64,000 nucleotides of DNA from a virus. Each line of letters begins with the position of its first letter. Within the stretch, counting starts at the first letter, position 1. Location of the stretch: positions 35,899-99,898 of IMG/VR virus record IMGVR_UViG_3300009155_000050; one strand, written 5' to 3'. The notes beneath the pieces are model-generated. The model saw only the letters and a program-made list of their open reading frames with translations. It did not search any database and had not been told where the DNA came from. The translations under genes and the position numbers were made by a program. Below are positions 34,828 through 43,779 of the stretch, in pieces.

Positions 34828-37800
34828 TTATTCCTCGAATTTGACATTAGGAGTGTTACCCTTTTTGTCGATCTTCTTCAAGGACCTGGTGCCACCAAAT
34901 CCTTCTTCTTGATCGCCCTTGTTTTTATGTGGCATTTTCACTTCAACGTCTTGTCGAGGATCTTGATTCAGTAGACCCTTGTAGCTGTTATGAGCGGGAC
35001 TGGTGATGTCGTTGTCTTCAGCTACGCCCTCATCTTCTTCTTCATCTTCGTCTTCTTCCATCTCCTCGTCTTCGCCTTCTTCTTCGTCCTCTTCCATCTC
35101 CTCGTCCTCATCTTCGCCTTCTTCTTCGTCTTCTTCCATCTCCTCGTCTTCGCCTTCTTCTTCCAACTCATCTAATTCATTGCCACCAAAATCAGGCATC
35201 GAATCGTCCGTTGCTTCATCTGGCGCTGGTAATTCGGCTGCAACTCCATCGACTGGAGCCATTTCAGAGCCAGAATTATGAACAGTGATGGATGGGTCAG
35301 TGACGTTGATACTTAAGCCACCATCGGCGTTGCGTTGGATCTCAGCGACCGTCTGATTAATTTCTGTGTCTTCGGATTCACTGATGGGTCGCAGAACGGT
35401 CACATTGCGCAAGATGTATTGGTGAAGCCTATGGCTCACCTGATTCCGATCAGCCAAAGCGTATGCATCTTCATGCAGCTGTTTTGGCATCGGAATTTGA
35501 ATCTCACCATCCTCACTTAGTAAAGCTGGCAAGAAATCAGGGTCGTGATTACCATGGTCCAAGATGAATTTAACACCGCGTGCTTCACCAAGGACAGCAT
35601 CACTTTGCTTTCTTAACCATTTTATGGCGCCTTCGGCTACCGGTCCACGCTTGTTATCCCGTGGAGCGTAGCTTTTCATACCGCGCTTCTTTTTCGCAGT
35701 AGGAAACTTGAATTGAGATTCAGCCATGCCTTCTTCTGGCTCTGGCAATTCATCATCATTGTCGTCTTCCAGTTCCTCGATTTCAGAGTCAATCGTCGAT
35801 TCCTCGTCTTCCAATTCCTCGATTTCAGAATCAATCGTCGATTCTTCGTCTTCTGATTCTTCAGAATCTATCATGGATTCTTCGTCTTCAAATCCGCCGA
35901 CTTCAGAATCCATCATGGATTCATCATCTTCTAATCCCCCGACTTCAGAATCAACCTCATCCGAGTCGTCCTCGATGCTGTCAATGCGGTCGTGCATGCT
36001 ATCGATCTCATGATGAATAGCATCGATTTCTGCCATCACGTCATGATCAGCGTTTTTAGAGTCTGATTCCGTAGAATGGTCATAGTCGTGGACCTGCTCA
36101 ATGGCTGAGCCAATGTCGCTTTCGCTCACCATCACACCTGCTTTGCGGCAGGCTTTGACGAGTCGATGTGCTTCAGATCCCTCTTTGATGCCCTTCATGT
36201 AATTCGAGACCAGTGCTACACGGTCTTCTGGAATAGTTTGATTACCGTAGGCGTTAAGGCCTTCAATGCTTACATCATCAGCATAGAAGTAACGGTCCTC
36301 AGCTAATTGTTCTGGATGATCGCCACCACGTTTTGGCTTGCGTTTGCCAGTGGCTTGCATCTCTGGGTGCACTGGGCGGCTTTCATTTAAGGCTGAGCCA
36401 AATCTGTTACGAGATTCAGGTAAACCAGGCTGACGTGGTTGGCTTCGTGGCATGCCGGGTCGTGCTGGCGCTTGACCAGCTTGCGCAGGAGCTTGAGCTG
36501 GTTGCGCTGCTGGTGCAGCTTGCGGCGAGGCAGGCGGCATTTCAAAATCATCGGTCGCAGGAGGCGCACCGGCAGCTGGCGCAGCGCCCAGGTCTGGAAT
36601 TGCAGCCTCAGCGCCCATATCATCTAACCCTAGACCAGCCAAGTCCTGATCGCCACCGGCTTGTCCAACTGGCTGACCGCCGATGCTGATTAAAGGGCTA
36701 TTGATAGTTATCACAGGGGCTTGGGGGGCAGGTGGTGCGGCTGGCTCTTGCGCACCTTGGGCCTCTTGAGCGCCAGGCATTGAATCGTAATCTTGCAGAG
36801 TATCTTGAGCTGACAGCTCTTCCTGAATAGTGGCGATTAGATCTTCAGCTTCATTTATAGCGTTATCGTCAACGTTCTTCGAGCGAAGGCGTGAAACGAG
36901 GCTAGCTAACTTTGAACTTAAGTCATTGCTCTCAGAAATCCGCGGAGTCCGAGTCTTAAGGCTGTCAAGCGTCGTCGCCAAAGCTTCCGCAGCGACTTCA
37001 CGATTAGAGATAGCTTCGAACAGCATCTGCAAGAAGCAGTCATAAGACGCTTCGAACTTGCGGCTCTCTTCGAGCTTATGGACGTTCTCAATTAAAGTTG
37101 GATGCTCGCAGAATTTACCAATTCGCATCCATTCATTCAAGATGGTATCACGATTTACCTTGAGGTTAGTGCGATATACCAAGGTCGCAACATCTTCACA
37201 CAGCTGTTGATTAAATACTGCCTTTGTCGCTAGAGTGCTCTCAACTAGCTTGTGCAGTTCTTTCTTGGTCAGTAGTGTGAATTCTTCATTTTCTAACAAG
37301 AATGGCTTGATAAAGCTAACAGCTCCGGCCACTTTACCTTCGGTGATTTGCTTCGCTATCTTAGCGATTCGATTTTGGAAACCAGGTGAAAGATATGCGT
37401 CTTTGGCGGTCTCACGCATGTTCTTGGCTATCAGCTTCCTGCCTGCCCATTTGGTGACAGGTAAGTTGACGGGCTCACCGTCATTGAAGTATGCACTTAC
37501 CACAGTATTGTTTTCAACTACGACTTTGTCACGTAATGAATCAACCACCGCTTCGACGATTTGCCGCTTGACCTTAGCTGCAATCGTAGCGCCTTCTACA
37601 ACATTAACCTTACGGCTAATTCCATCACGGCCAACCACGTAACCGTGTTCCGGGATGATGCGGGAGCTGAACCGCTGTGCTTTCATACGGCTGAAAGCAT
37701 TGCCCATTTCTTTCTGGTCGTTTTCCTCTATCGCATTGACGAGCTTTAAGCAGCTTTCAAAGTACAGCTGCTTCTTCTCGTTATCATAGATTTCGACAGG

Positions 37801-38052
37801 GCGTATGTTCGAAATCTCAATGCGACCATTGTTTTTACTATGATTAGCGATGAAGTACTCATTGCTATTCACGTCCTCAAACACCAAATCACTAGGTTGG
37901 AGCGCCGCAAGCCGGTAGTCTTTGCTGAGGCTTTTGCCGATTTCTTTTACACGATCTTCGAAGAACGCTATCTTCGATTGAGCGCTGTCATTTATAATGC
38001 TTAAAAATTTACGACTATCAATTTTCACAGGCTCAGACTTCTTGACGCTCAT
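34828..38052 (-). CDS. Large acidic head-core protein in the gp67/gp68 position
   Basis: A 1074-residue protein between portal and protease, the place of the small core genes 67 and 68 in T4. The N-terminal 430 residues are helical and globular (FLSIINDSAQSKIAFFEDRV and following). Then come a Pro/Ala/Gln-rich stretch, an acidic repeat of 14-16 residues (EVGGLEDDESMMDSE, EIEELEDEESTIDSE), a short globular part, and an extremely acidic block (EGEDEEMEEDEEEGEDEDEE). T4 gp67 is also very acidic. LLE/N and similar Glu sites could be protease targets. GAGGGA lies before the ATG at 38052; an alternative ATG overlaps the portal stop as ATGA. Probably a core/scaffold-type component (inference). Confidence 0.6.
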   Translation of the reverse strand: MSVKKSEPVKIDSRKFLSIINDSAQSKIAFFEDRVKEIGKSLSKDYRLAALQPSDLVFEDVNSNEYFIANHSKNNGRIEISNIRPVEIYDNEKKQLYFESCLKLVNAIEENDQKEMGNAFSRMKAQRFSSRIIPEHGYVVGRDGISRKVNVVEGATIAAKVKRQIVEAVVDSLRDKVVVENNTVVSAYFNDGEPVNLPVTKWAGRKLIAKNMRETAKDAYLSPGFQNRIAKIAKQITEGKVAGAVSFIKPFLLENEEFTLLTKKELHKLVESTLATKAVFNQQLCEDVATLVYRTNLKVNRDTILNEWMRIGKFCEHPTLIENVHKLEESRKFEASYDCFLQMLFEAISNREVAAEALATTLDSLKTRTPRISESNDLSSKLASLVSRLRSKNVDDNAINEAEDLIATIQEELSAQDTLQDYDSMPGAQEAQGAQEPAAPPAPQAPVITINSPLISIGGQPVGQAGGDQDLAGLGLDDMGAEAAIPDLGAAPAAGAPPATDDFEMPPASPQAAPAAQPAQAPAQAGQAPARPGMPRSQPRQPGLPESRNRFGSALNESRPVHPEMQATGKRKPKRGGDHPEQLAEDRYFYADDVSIEGLNAYGNQTIPEDRVALVSNYMKGIKEGSEAHRLVKACRKAGVMVSESDIGSAIEQVHDYDHSTESDSKNADHDVMAEIDAIHHEIDSMHDRIDSIEDDSDEVDSEVGGLEDDESMMDSEVGGFEDEESMIDSEESEDEESTIDSEIEELEDEESTIDSEIEELEDDNDDELPEPEEGMAESQFKFPTAKKKRGMKSYAPRDNKRGPVAEGAIKWLRKQSDAVLGEARGVKFILDHGNHDPDFLPALLSEDGEIQIPMPKQLHEDAYALADRNQVSHRLHQYILRNVTVLRPISESEDTEINQTVAEIQRNADGGLSINVTDPSITVHNSGSEMAPVDGVAAELPAPDEATDDSMPDFGGNELDELEEEGEDEEMEEDEEEGEDEDEEMEEDEEEGEDEEMEEDEDEEEDEGVAEDNDITSPAHNSYKGLLNQDPRQDVEVKMPHKNKGDQEEGFGGTRSLKKIDKKGNTPNVKFEE
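35027..35180 (-). repeat. Acidic tandem repeat encoding EGEDEEMEEDEE-type units
   Basis: On the plus strand the pattern TCTTCTTCGTC/TTCCATCTCCTCGTC recurs about four times. It encodes only Glu, Asp and Met/Gly and explains the Ser-rich antisense frames. Confidence 0.7.
35757..35990 (-). repeat. Acidic repeats of about 45 bases
   Basis: Five to six copies of a 14-16 residue unit of the type E-V/I-G/E-G/E-L/F-E-D-E/D-E-S-x-I/M-D-S. Two adjacent units (EESTIDSEIEELEDEESTID) are identical, indicating recent duplication. Confidence 0.7.
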
Positions 38053-38099
38053 TTTAAATCCCTCAATACCACTACTTATAAATAGGTTTGCGAGAAAAA

Positions 38100-40112
38100 T
38101 CATATCTTAGGCAGATCCGCTTCAGAAATCACCGAATCGCCAATCGTAGCTGTAACGTCATCTTTATTCACTATTACTTCGTAATTCTCTTTAATCACTT
38201 CTCGAATGACATCCTCACTAATAGTCACCTTGAAGATGCTACTACCCAACGGCCTAGTGTAGCCGAATTCATCAGCGGCACTGTAGCCGCCTTTAGTGAG
38301 ACCATCCAGCTCCTTTGACTCCATTAAAGCTTGGAAACCGTTTACAATCGCTTCGTCTCCGACGAAATCTCCACGTTTTTTCCGCCATGATTCAAGGATT
38401 TCACGGCGTCGCTCTTTCTTTTTATTACTGCGCATTTCATTAATGACTCGATCTTCAGCTTCGTAATCGTAACCCCTGATCCGACCTTCCATTGGCTCAG
38501 GTGGCGCCGCCGCAGCAGCAGCATCACCGCCGACATCCGGCGTTTCACCGCCAGCAGCCTCAGCTCCTGCGTCTTCCGGGCCAGCCCCAGGTGCACCGCC
38601 AAGATCCAAATCACCTAAACCGCCATCTCCTCCACCTTCATCTCCACCACCAATGTCAAGTCCAGCACCCATGTCTCCTAGTATACTGCTACCACCGCCG
38701 CTACCGCCGCCGCCACCTCCACCACCACCTTCTTCCTCATTGGCAGCATATTCATCTATCTCTTGGATCTCATCGGGAGACAGATCAGTAAAATGCGTGA
38801 CGATCCAGTCTTTAGGAAACCAGCCGAGCCCCTTGATGTCGCTCATAACGTTAACGCGAGTTGCCCACGTCTCTATGCGATAAAGTTCTTCCATCGCACT
38901 ATTAGCGGTACAATTTATAGTAAAGCCTTTTAAATCGTCAGCTCCGAAACCTCTTAACGCTAAATGTACAATGGCCACCTTCGTTAATCCGGCGGACACT
39001 TCTCGCTGAATCCACTGTACCGACTTAGCGAATTCACTGCTACTTTGTGACAGGCTTTTCTCGTTAGCTTCACCAGCACCCTCACCGATACCAACCCTTG
39101 CAAATGGGATCTTCATCGGCGCAATCATCTTCTTCTTAAAGTACTCGATATCCTGGATCTTGTCCATATTCTCGCCACCAGGCAAGGTCTCCACATCAGG
39201 ACCGGATCCATCGGCTCGCCTAGGTAAGAAAAAATCGTCTTCTTGAATCAATGGGCTATATCGTTCATCGAACGAACCAGTAGTTGGATTATAGAACCTC
39301 TGACGTTTGAAATTACGAGCTATCATCTGCAAATATTCAGGCACCTCTTTGGGGGGTATATTGCCAACAGGAATGGTGAATTTACGTTTTTCAGGAGCAC
39401 GAGTGATTCTATAAATCAACGCTGCGTCTTCCATCAAGCGCAATTGTTTAAATGCTTTACGACCGCCATCTAAAATTGATCGGCCATAGGGTGCAAAAAT
39501 GTTTTCGAAGCTAGATAGCCTGAGGTGCATCACTTGCCAAGGATGCAGGAACATCGGCTTGCTCCACAAAGGATCGCTATAAAAGAAGCCTACTAAGTCA
39601 CCATACCTGGTCTCTATTCTCGTAAAATTATAAACTGACATGTATTTTAATGCAGTTACACCAGTGCGATTCGCATCTAGAATCACTTCGAATGGCAAAT
39701 CGCCATACTTACAGAGATATCTTACAGTGGGCCGAAGTTGGTTGTCCCAATGAAGTACATTGTAAAATAGCTCTTCTAATTCCTTCTTTATTCGTCGTGT
39801 TTTAGCCTTGATGACCAAAGTATGCTTGACTTCTGGGTCTACCAAACTTGCTTCGTCCGCATATAAGTCCAGCGCCAGGCTGATCTCGCCAGTCTGATCC
39901 ATCTGTTCGTAGTCTTTATATCTCTCCAGCCGATTAATTTGCAGGTTAGTCTGATCGAGAATAGCAGCAGACTGGTTAAAGTCTAAGAATTCTCCGCCAG
40001 CTGTCAATTTATCAAGATTGCTTTGATTACTAAAAATCCGTTCTACAGGATAGATGTTGAAATTTTTAGTTAAAGCCCTGATGCGGTCAAATACCAACCA
40101 ATTGCTAGGCAT
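38100..40112 (-). CDS. Portal protein, gp20 type
   Basis: A 670-residue protein recognisable as T4-type portal: SLALDLYADEASLVDPEVKH, LRPTVRYLCKYGDLPFEVIL, APYGRSILDGGRKAFKQLRL, RAPEKRKFTIPVGNIPPKEV, and FKKKMIAPMKIPFARVGIGE. It forms the dodecameric ring at the head vertex through which DNA is packaged. A Gly-rich stretch (ten consecutive Gly) and Ala/Pro/Glu-rich disordered part separate the core from a C-terminal domain of about 130 residues that is not found in T4 gp20; this extension is notable. GGAG lies 8 bases before the ATG. Confidence 0.9.
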   Translation of the reverse strand: MPSNWLVFDRIRALTKNFNIYPVERIFSNQSNLDKLTAGGEFLDFNQSAAILDQTNLQINRLERYKDYEQMDQTGEISLALDLYADEASLVDPEVKHTLVIKAKTRRIKKELEELFYNVLHWDNQLRPTVRYLCKYGDLPFEVILDANRTGVTALKYMSVYNFTRIETRYGDLVGFFYSDPLWSKPMFLHPWQVMHLRLSSFENIFAPYGRSILDGGRKAFKQLRLMEDAALIYRITRAPEKRKFTIPVGNIPPKEVPEYLQMIARNFKRQRFYNPTTGSFDERYSPLIQEDDFFLPRRADGSGPDVETLPGGENMDKIQDIEYFKKKMIAPMKIPFARVGIGEGAGEANEKSLSQSSSEFAKSVQWIQREVSAGLTKVAIVHLALRGFGADDLKGFTINCTANSAMEELYRIETWATRVNVMSDIKGLGWFPKDWIVTHFTDLSPDEIQEIDEYAANEEEGGGGGGGGGSGGGSSILGDMGAGLDIGGGDEGGGDGGLGDLDLGGAPGAGPEDAGAEAAGGETPDVGGDAAAAAAPPEPMEGRIRGYDYEAEDRVINEMRSNKKKERRREILESWRKKRGDFVGDEAIVNGFQALMESKELDGLTKGGYSAADEFGYTRPLGSSIFKVTISEDVIREVIKENYEVIVNKDDVTATIGDSVISEADLPKI

Positions 40113-40249
40113 CGATTAACTCCTATAATTTTATCTTTAATAAAATGTAACACATAGATTGGGCTAACATTTATTAAATGCGCATCTGGCCCAGCAACTT
40201 ATCTACAGATACTCGCCACCGAGGGAAAATACTGTAACAGGAGCCCCTC

Positions 40250-40654
40250 ATGGACATATCACCGATATACCAAAATGGCGATTCTGATTGTGGCGTAGCA
40301 TGCTTGCAAATGCTACTTAATTACCACAAAGTCCGTAGGCACGGCTCTCTCGCCAATGCCGTTGATGGAGTCCAAATTCGAACCATCGAAAGCTTCTTAA
40401 GAGAAAAAGGTTTACAAGTCGTAGCAGGCAACATGACTATACATCTATTAAAATATTTCGTAGCTCGAAAATTACCAATTATATGCTTAATAGATGGTCA
40501 TTACGTTCTAGTTAAAGGCTTTGAACCTCGAAAAATCATCTATAACTGCCCTGTTTTAGGAGAATTAAAAGAATCGCTCGTGAAATTTAATAAGAAATGG
40601 TTTAATATCCATGATGGCAATTGCTTAACATCATGGGCTATAGTGGCATTCTGA
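40250..40654 (+). CDS. C39-like papain-fold peptidase, small
   Basis: A 134-residue protein with QNGDSDCGVACLQMLLNYH (Cys14 as presumed nucleophile) and IDGHYVLVKGF with His84, the C39-type pair. The family's third residue, Asp in a DP motif, is Asn99 here (IIYNCPVLGE). C39-type domains cleave peptides after Gly-Gly in bacteriocin export, and related domains occur in other contexts. AGGAGC precedes the ATG. It is the only plus-strand gene between portal and terminase; the product could be an anti-host factor (inference). Confidence 0.65.
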   Translation: MDISPIYQNGDSDCGVACLQMLLNYHKVRRHGSLANAVDGVQIRTIESFLREKGLQVVAGNMTIHLLKYFVARKLPIICLIDGHYVLVKGFEPRKIIYNCPVLGELKESLVKFNKKWFNIHDGNCLTSWAIVAF

Positions 40655-40721
40655 TCTAACTCGATTCAATTTAGCTTCAAATATCTATGATAGTTTAATG
40701 CTGCATTAGCTGAATCAACAT

Positions 40722-42698
40722 TTATTCATCTCTTTTAAAATATTTGGGTGGAGTAATTACTGGTCGACCTTGTGAGATCGGAATAGCACCTAGCTGCAGC
40801 GTGAAGGCATCAATAGCGCGAGACGCTGCTATATCAGGGAAATCAGTGGGAGCCAAAGCCATCGGCATCATTACACCCATTCCGGATTCGAGGATGCTTT
40901 TCTGCAAAGCCGCCTTAGACACATCTTTTTGTATAATAGACCCTAGTGGGCTCTTAAAATCCAAACCGCCATTCACAGGCATCAAGCCTGAGCTATCTGA
41001 GAAACCAGCATCAGCAAGACCTACCATAGCCAAAGCGGTCGCAATAACCAAGTCGTCGTGATTACCTGAACCTTCTTCAGCCTCTGTTCTCATAGTATCT
41101 CTGCCCATTCTATCACGTTTACGAACATACGTTTGAAATTGTTTATATAATCGCTCGGAATAAATCGTATATCCCTCCTCACCATTGGTGCGGAAGTGAT
41201 CCATCAATAATTTATTGAGTGACGCTTTGCTGCTCCCTGTAGTAGCAAAACCGTAAGCGGCTACCTTCATTGCTTTTTGGCGCTTACGACTAGCTCCACC
41301 AGGTGTAGGCTTATCATTTAGATCCTTACGCCGCCACAACCGCGGATATTGTATGTCATATCTGAGCTGATCGATGATTATATCGCCCCCGTTATTCCGT
41401 TCCACCACAGCTAACGCGCAATTGAAGTATCTGCCTATACGATCGATATATTTTACGAATTCTCTGGGCAGCACTCTAGCCATGAACTCTGCCACTTGCT
41501 CCCTAGTATCGACATCGAAGATTTCTATCGCACTGTAGTCACGGCCCTTACCCGTCGCCATATCCACGCCCATAACGTAACTGTGAGCTGGGATAGTCGG
41601 ATTTAACAATATCCCACTGCGTCTACGCTCCGGTATAGTAAGGACCGGCTTTTTCCAAATCCAAAATCCTTCATCTTCTGAGTCAAATTCGAAATCCATA
41701 TCTTCTTCTTCATTACTCGCTGGATTTACATAAACCTGTATCCCCTTGACCTTCTCATCTGGCTTCTGGACGCAGTCACCCATATAAGATAGCACGCTTT
41801 TGTCCAAGACGGTACCGCCACTGCCTACAAAATGAGCTAATATTTCCTGCTCGAACTTCCACCCCTCACCTTGCTCTTGTAGCGCTCTATATTGGTCTTC
41901 TAGCCAGGGGCTCCACTTGGGGCCATATTTCATGGGGTCTAACTTTAACCTGCCAAACTGTGAAACGTCGATTAATTGGTTATCGCAGTTGACAAGATTA
42001 TCGGTTGGCGCTATCCTCTTAAAATCGTTTGACAATTGGTCTTTATATTCTATAGCCCAGTCCATATCCCACCAATTAATATTAATGGGGTTCCATCCAT
42101 TTATGCGTTGTTCTGCGTCCGTCCATGTGGACCAGTACCACCCGCCTACACCAGCGGTGGTGCTAATGCATATGACACGGCCACCATGTTGCAACGTAGG
42201 CCAGCCTGCAGCCCACATTACATCCATGCCTTGAATAAACGCCGCTTCGTCAATGATGTTTAACGATGATGCGTGTGATCTCAATACTTCCGGATGGCTG
42301 GTTAAGCTCGTTATCTTGCTATTATTAGGGAATATGATTTCGTGTTCATTTAATTTTATAGGCTTCCAAAGCTCTTGCATCCACTCTGGTAAGTTTTCAT
42401 ACAGAAAGACTACATGCTCCCTCAGGAAGCTCATAGCATCGTCGTTTTTCCTTGAGACAATCAATATGGTTTTATAATTATTAAACATTGCAAACCAGAG
42501 CGCAAATGCTCCGCTTATCTTACTGATTCCAGCCTGACGACATTTTCTAAAGATATTTAATTTTTTCTCTCGGAATGACTGTATAGCTCTCTGCTGATAT
42601 TTAAATGGAGTAAAAGGTAACATGCCAGCTGAAGGATGCTTTATCTTACCAAATGCATTCAGAAACCATAAGCATGAATCTCGACATCGTTTGATCAC
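40722..42698 (-). CDS. Large terminase subunit, gp17 type
   Basis: A 658-residue packaging ATPase/nuclease. ATPase part: NIFRKCRQAGISKISGAFAL, a deviant Walker A of the RQxGxS type, and SLNIIDEAAFIQGMDVMWAA with Walker B DE. Nuclease part: SYVMGVDMATGKGRDYSAIE (first metal Asp), ALAVVERNNGGDIIIDQL (second acidic residue) and GSGNHDDLVIATALAMVGLA (third, HDD). The N-terminus (KRCRDSCLWFLNAFGKIKHP) matches the conserved start of the T4 motor domain. It starts at GTG, 22 bases after the small-terminase-like gene. Function: pumps DNA into the prohead and cuts the concatemer. Confidence 0.92.
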   Translation of the reverse strand: MIKRCRDSCLWFLNAFGKIKHPSAGMLPFTPFKYQQRAIQSFREKKLNIFRKCRQAGISKISGAFALWFAMFNNYKTILIVSRKNDDAMSFLREHVVFLYENLPEWMQELWKPIKLNEHEIIFPNNSKITSLTSHPEVLRSHASSLNIIDEAAFIQGMDVMWAAGWPTLQHGGRVICISTTAGVGGWYWSTWTDAEQRINGWNPININWWDMDWAIEYKDQLSNDFKRIAPTDNLVNCDNQLIDVSQFGRLKLDPMKYGPKWSPWLEDQYRALQEQGEGWKFEQEILAHFVGSGGTVLDKSVLSYMGDCVQKPDEKVKGIQVYVNPASNEEEDMDFEFDSEDEGFWIWKKPVLTIPERRRSGILLNPTIPAHSYVMGVDMATGKGRDYSAIEIFDVDTREQVAEFMARVLPREFVKYIDRIGRYFNCALAVVERNNGGDIIIDQLRYDIQYPRLWRRKDLNDKPTPGGASRKRQKAMKVAAYGFATTGSSKASLNKLLMDHFRTNGEEGYTIYSERLYKQFQTYVRKRDRMGRDTMRTEAEEGSGNHDDLVIATALAMVGLADAGFSDSSGLMPVNGGLDFKSPLGSIIQKDVSKAALQKSILESGMGVMMPMALAPTDFPDIAASRAIDAFTLQLGAIPISQGRPVITPPKYFKRDE

Positions 42699-42720
42699 TT
42701 CACGCTGCGTCGATGAAGTC

Positions 42721-43230
42721 TTAATACTGAAACTCCTGCGTGTCAGCTAGAAGCTTGGTCAGATCTGCATCGACCATGTTGGCTGCGTTATTACCACTGA
42801 CACTTATATTATTGACATTTAATGTAGCCTTGGTGGCAGCTAGCGTCTTAGCAGCAGTCTCTAACATTTTCACGGCGGTACCATTAATGCCCGACTTCAC
42901 TTCCACAGCAGTGACCAATGATTCTAGCAATCTGCCGGGTGATTGGCCACGTGCAATGTCTTTTGCGATCTCTTCGCGAATCAAGTTAATGGTATCTTGT
43001 GCTTCCTGTCGGTCAGATCTACATGATTGAAGCACTTCATCTGTTACGAGATCTAATTGATCTAAATATTTCTTAACATCGACAGGAGCTTGTGCAGCTT
43101 GAGCTGAACCCATTATTTCGACAGTAGGTCTGTTATCCAACTGACGAAGCGGTTCTTCGATTGGTTTGCTAACCAAACCGGGCGATTTTAACTCATTAAT
43201 TAGATCATCTAAATTTTCTGGGTCAGACAT
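42721..43230 (-). CDS. Putative small terminase subunit, gp16 type
   Basis: A 169-residue, helical, acidic protein directly upstream of the large terminase gene. Its C-terminal half (LLESLVTAVEVKSGINGTAV, ETAAKTLAATKATLNVNNIS) follows the pattern of the T4 gp16 central coiled-coil domain, which assembles into a ring that regulates the motor and recognises DNA. The ATG overlaps the stop of the upstream gene as TGATG. The identity is inferred mainly from position and predicted helices. Confidence 0.6.
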   Translation of the reverse strand: MSDPENLDDLINELKSPGLVSKPIEEPLRQLDNRPTVEIMGSAQAAQAPVDVKKYLDQLDLVTDEVLQSCRSDRQEAQDTINLIREEIAKDIARGQSPGRLLESLVTAVEVKSGINGTAVKMLETAAKTLAATKATLNVNNISVSGNNAANMVDADLTKLLADTQEFQY

Positions 43231-43751
43231 CAGTCACCGAAATGTTCGTTGCCAAAAACGGCCTTCAAATAATAATTATCGTTTTCACTTACTGCTAGCT
43301 CTCTTAATATCTGGGCTATCGGCTCTTCCTGCGCCATTTCGTGCAATAGGCGCATGTTACCAGTTTTACGAATCGCTTTAATCGATTCTATAGCGCACAT
43401 AAGAGGTATTTTGATACGCCTAGAACCCATGCTCTCTCCACGTGCTTTCGCTGCATTCTCACGTTGAGTCTTGGTGCTCTTATCGTGTGCATGCTTCGAT
43501 CTGCCATGCGACATTTTGTGGATCGGCTTACGAGACGGCAAAATCCGTCGACCAACGGCAATTCCGCCAGTGCTTAAAGCATTGTGGCCAGTAGCATTAT
43601 CTTTATGGTTGGTCTCTGGCGCTGAAACAACCGTTCTGCTATTAATGCGGTCCTTGATCGCTTTCTCTAAAGATTCAGAGATTAAAGCGTCAATGTCGCT
43701 AGTTGTACACTTGCCAGTGTCTATTTTCGACTCAATCCAGTGATCTGACAT
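43230..43751 (-). CDS. Hypothetical basic protein
   Basis: A 173-residue protein. The ATG at 43751 (MSDHWIESKIDTGKCTTSDI) is chosen because AAGGAG sits seven bases upstream; the frame extends 21 codons further with no such signal. The middle is Arg/Lys/His-rich (RRILPSRKPIHKMSHGRSKH), likely binding nucleic acid. The stop overlaps the start of the next gene. No family recognised. Confidence 0.6.
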   Translation of the reverse strand: MSDHWIESKIDTGKCTTSDIDALISESLEKAIKDRINSRTVVSAPETNHKDNATGHNALSTGGIAVGRRILPSRKPIHKMSHGRSKHAHDKSTKTQRENAAKARGESMGSRRIKIPLMCAIESIKAIRKTGNMRLLHEMAQEEPIAQILRELAVSENDNYYLKAVFGNEHFGD

Positions 43752-43779
43752 GGGAGCACTCCTTACCACTGTATATTTT

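Noticed and set aside
35003-36013. Ser-rich plus-strand frames
   Set aside because: Antisense readings of the acidic repeats in the head-core gene.
38077-38084. TATAAATA on the plus strand, and another at 4490-4497
   Set aside because: Both are antisense to the genes around them and lie at no start; the number is about what chance predicts for an eight-base word in 64 kb on both strands.
40669-40711. Imperfect hairpin downstream of the terminase gene (GATTCA...AGCT / AGCT...GAATC)
   Set aside because: Large bulge and long loop with no T-run; too weak to call a terminator.
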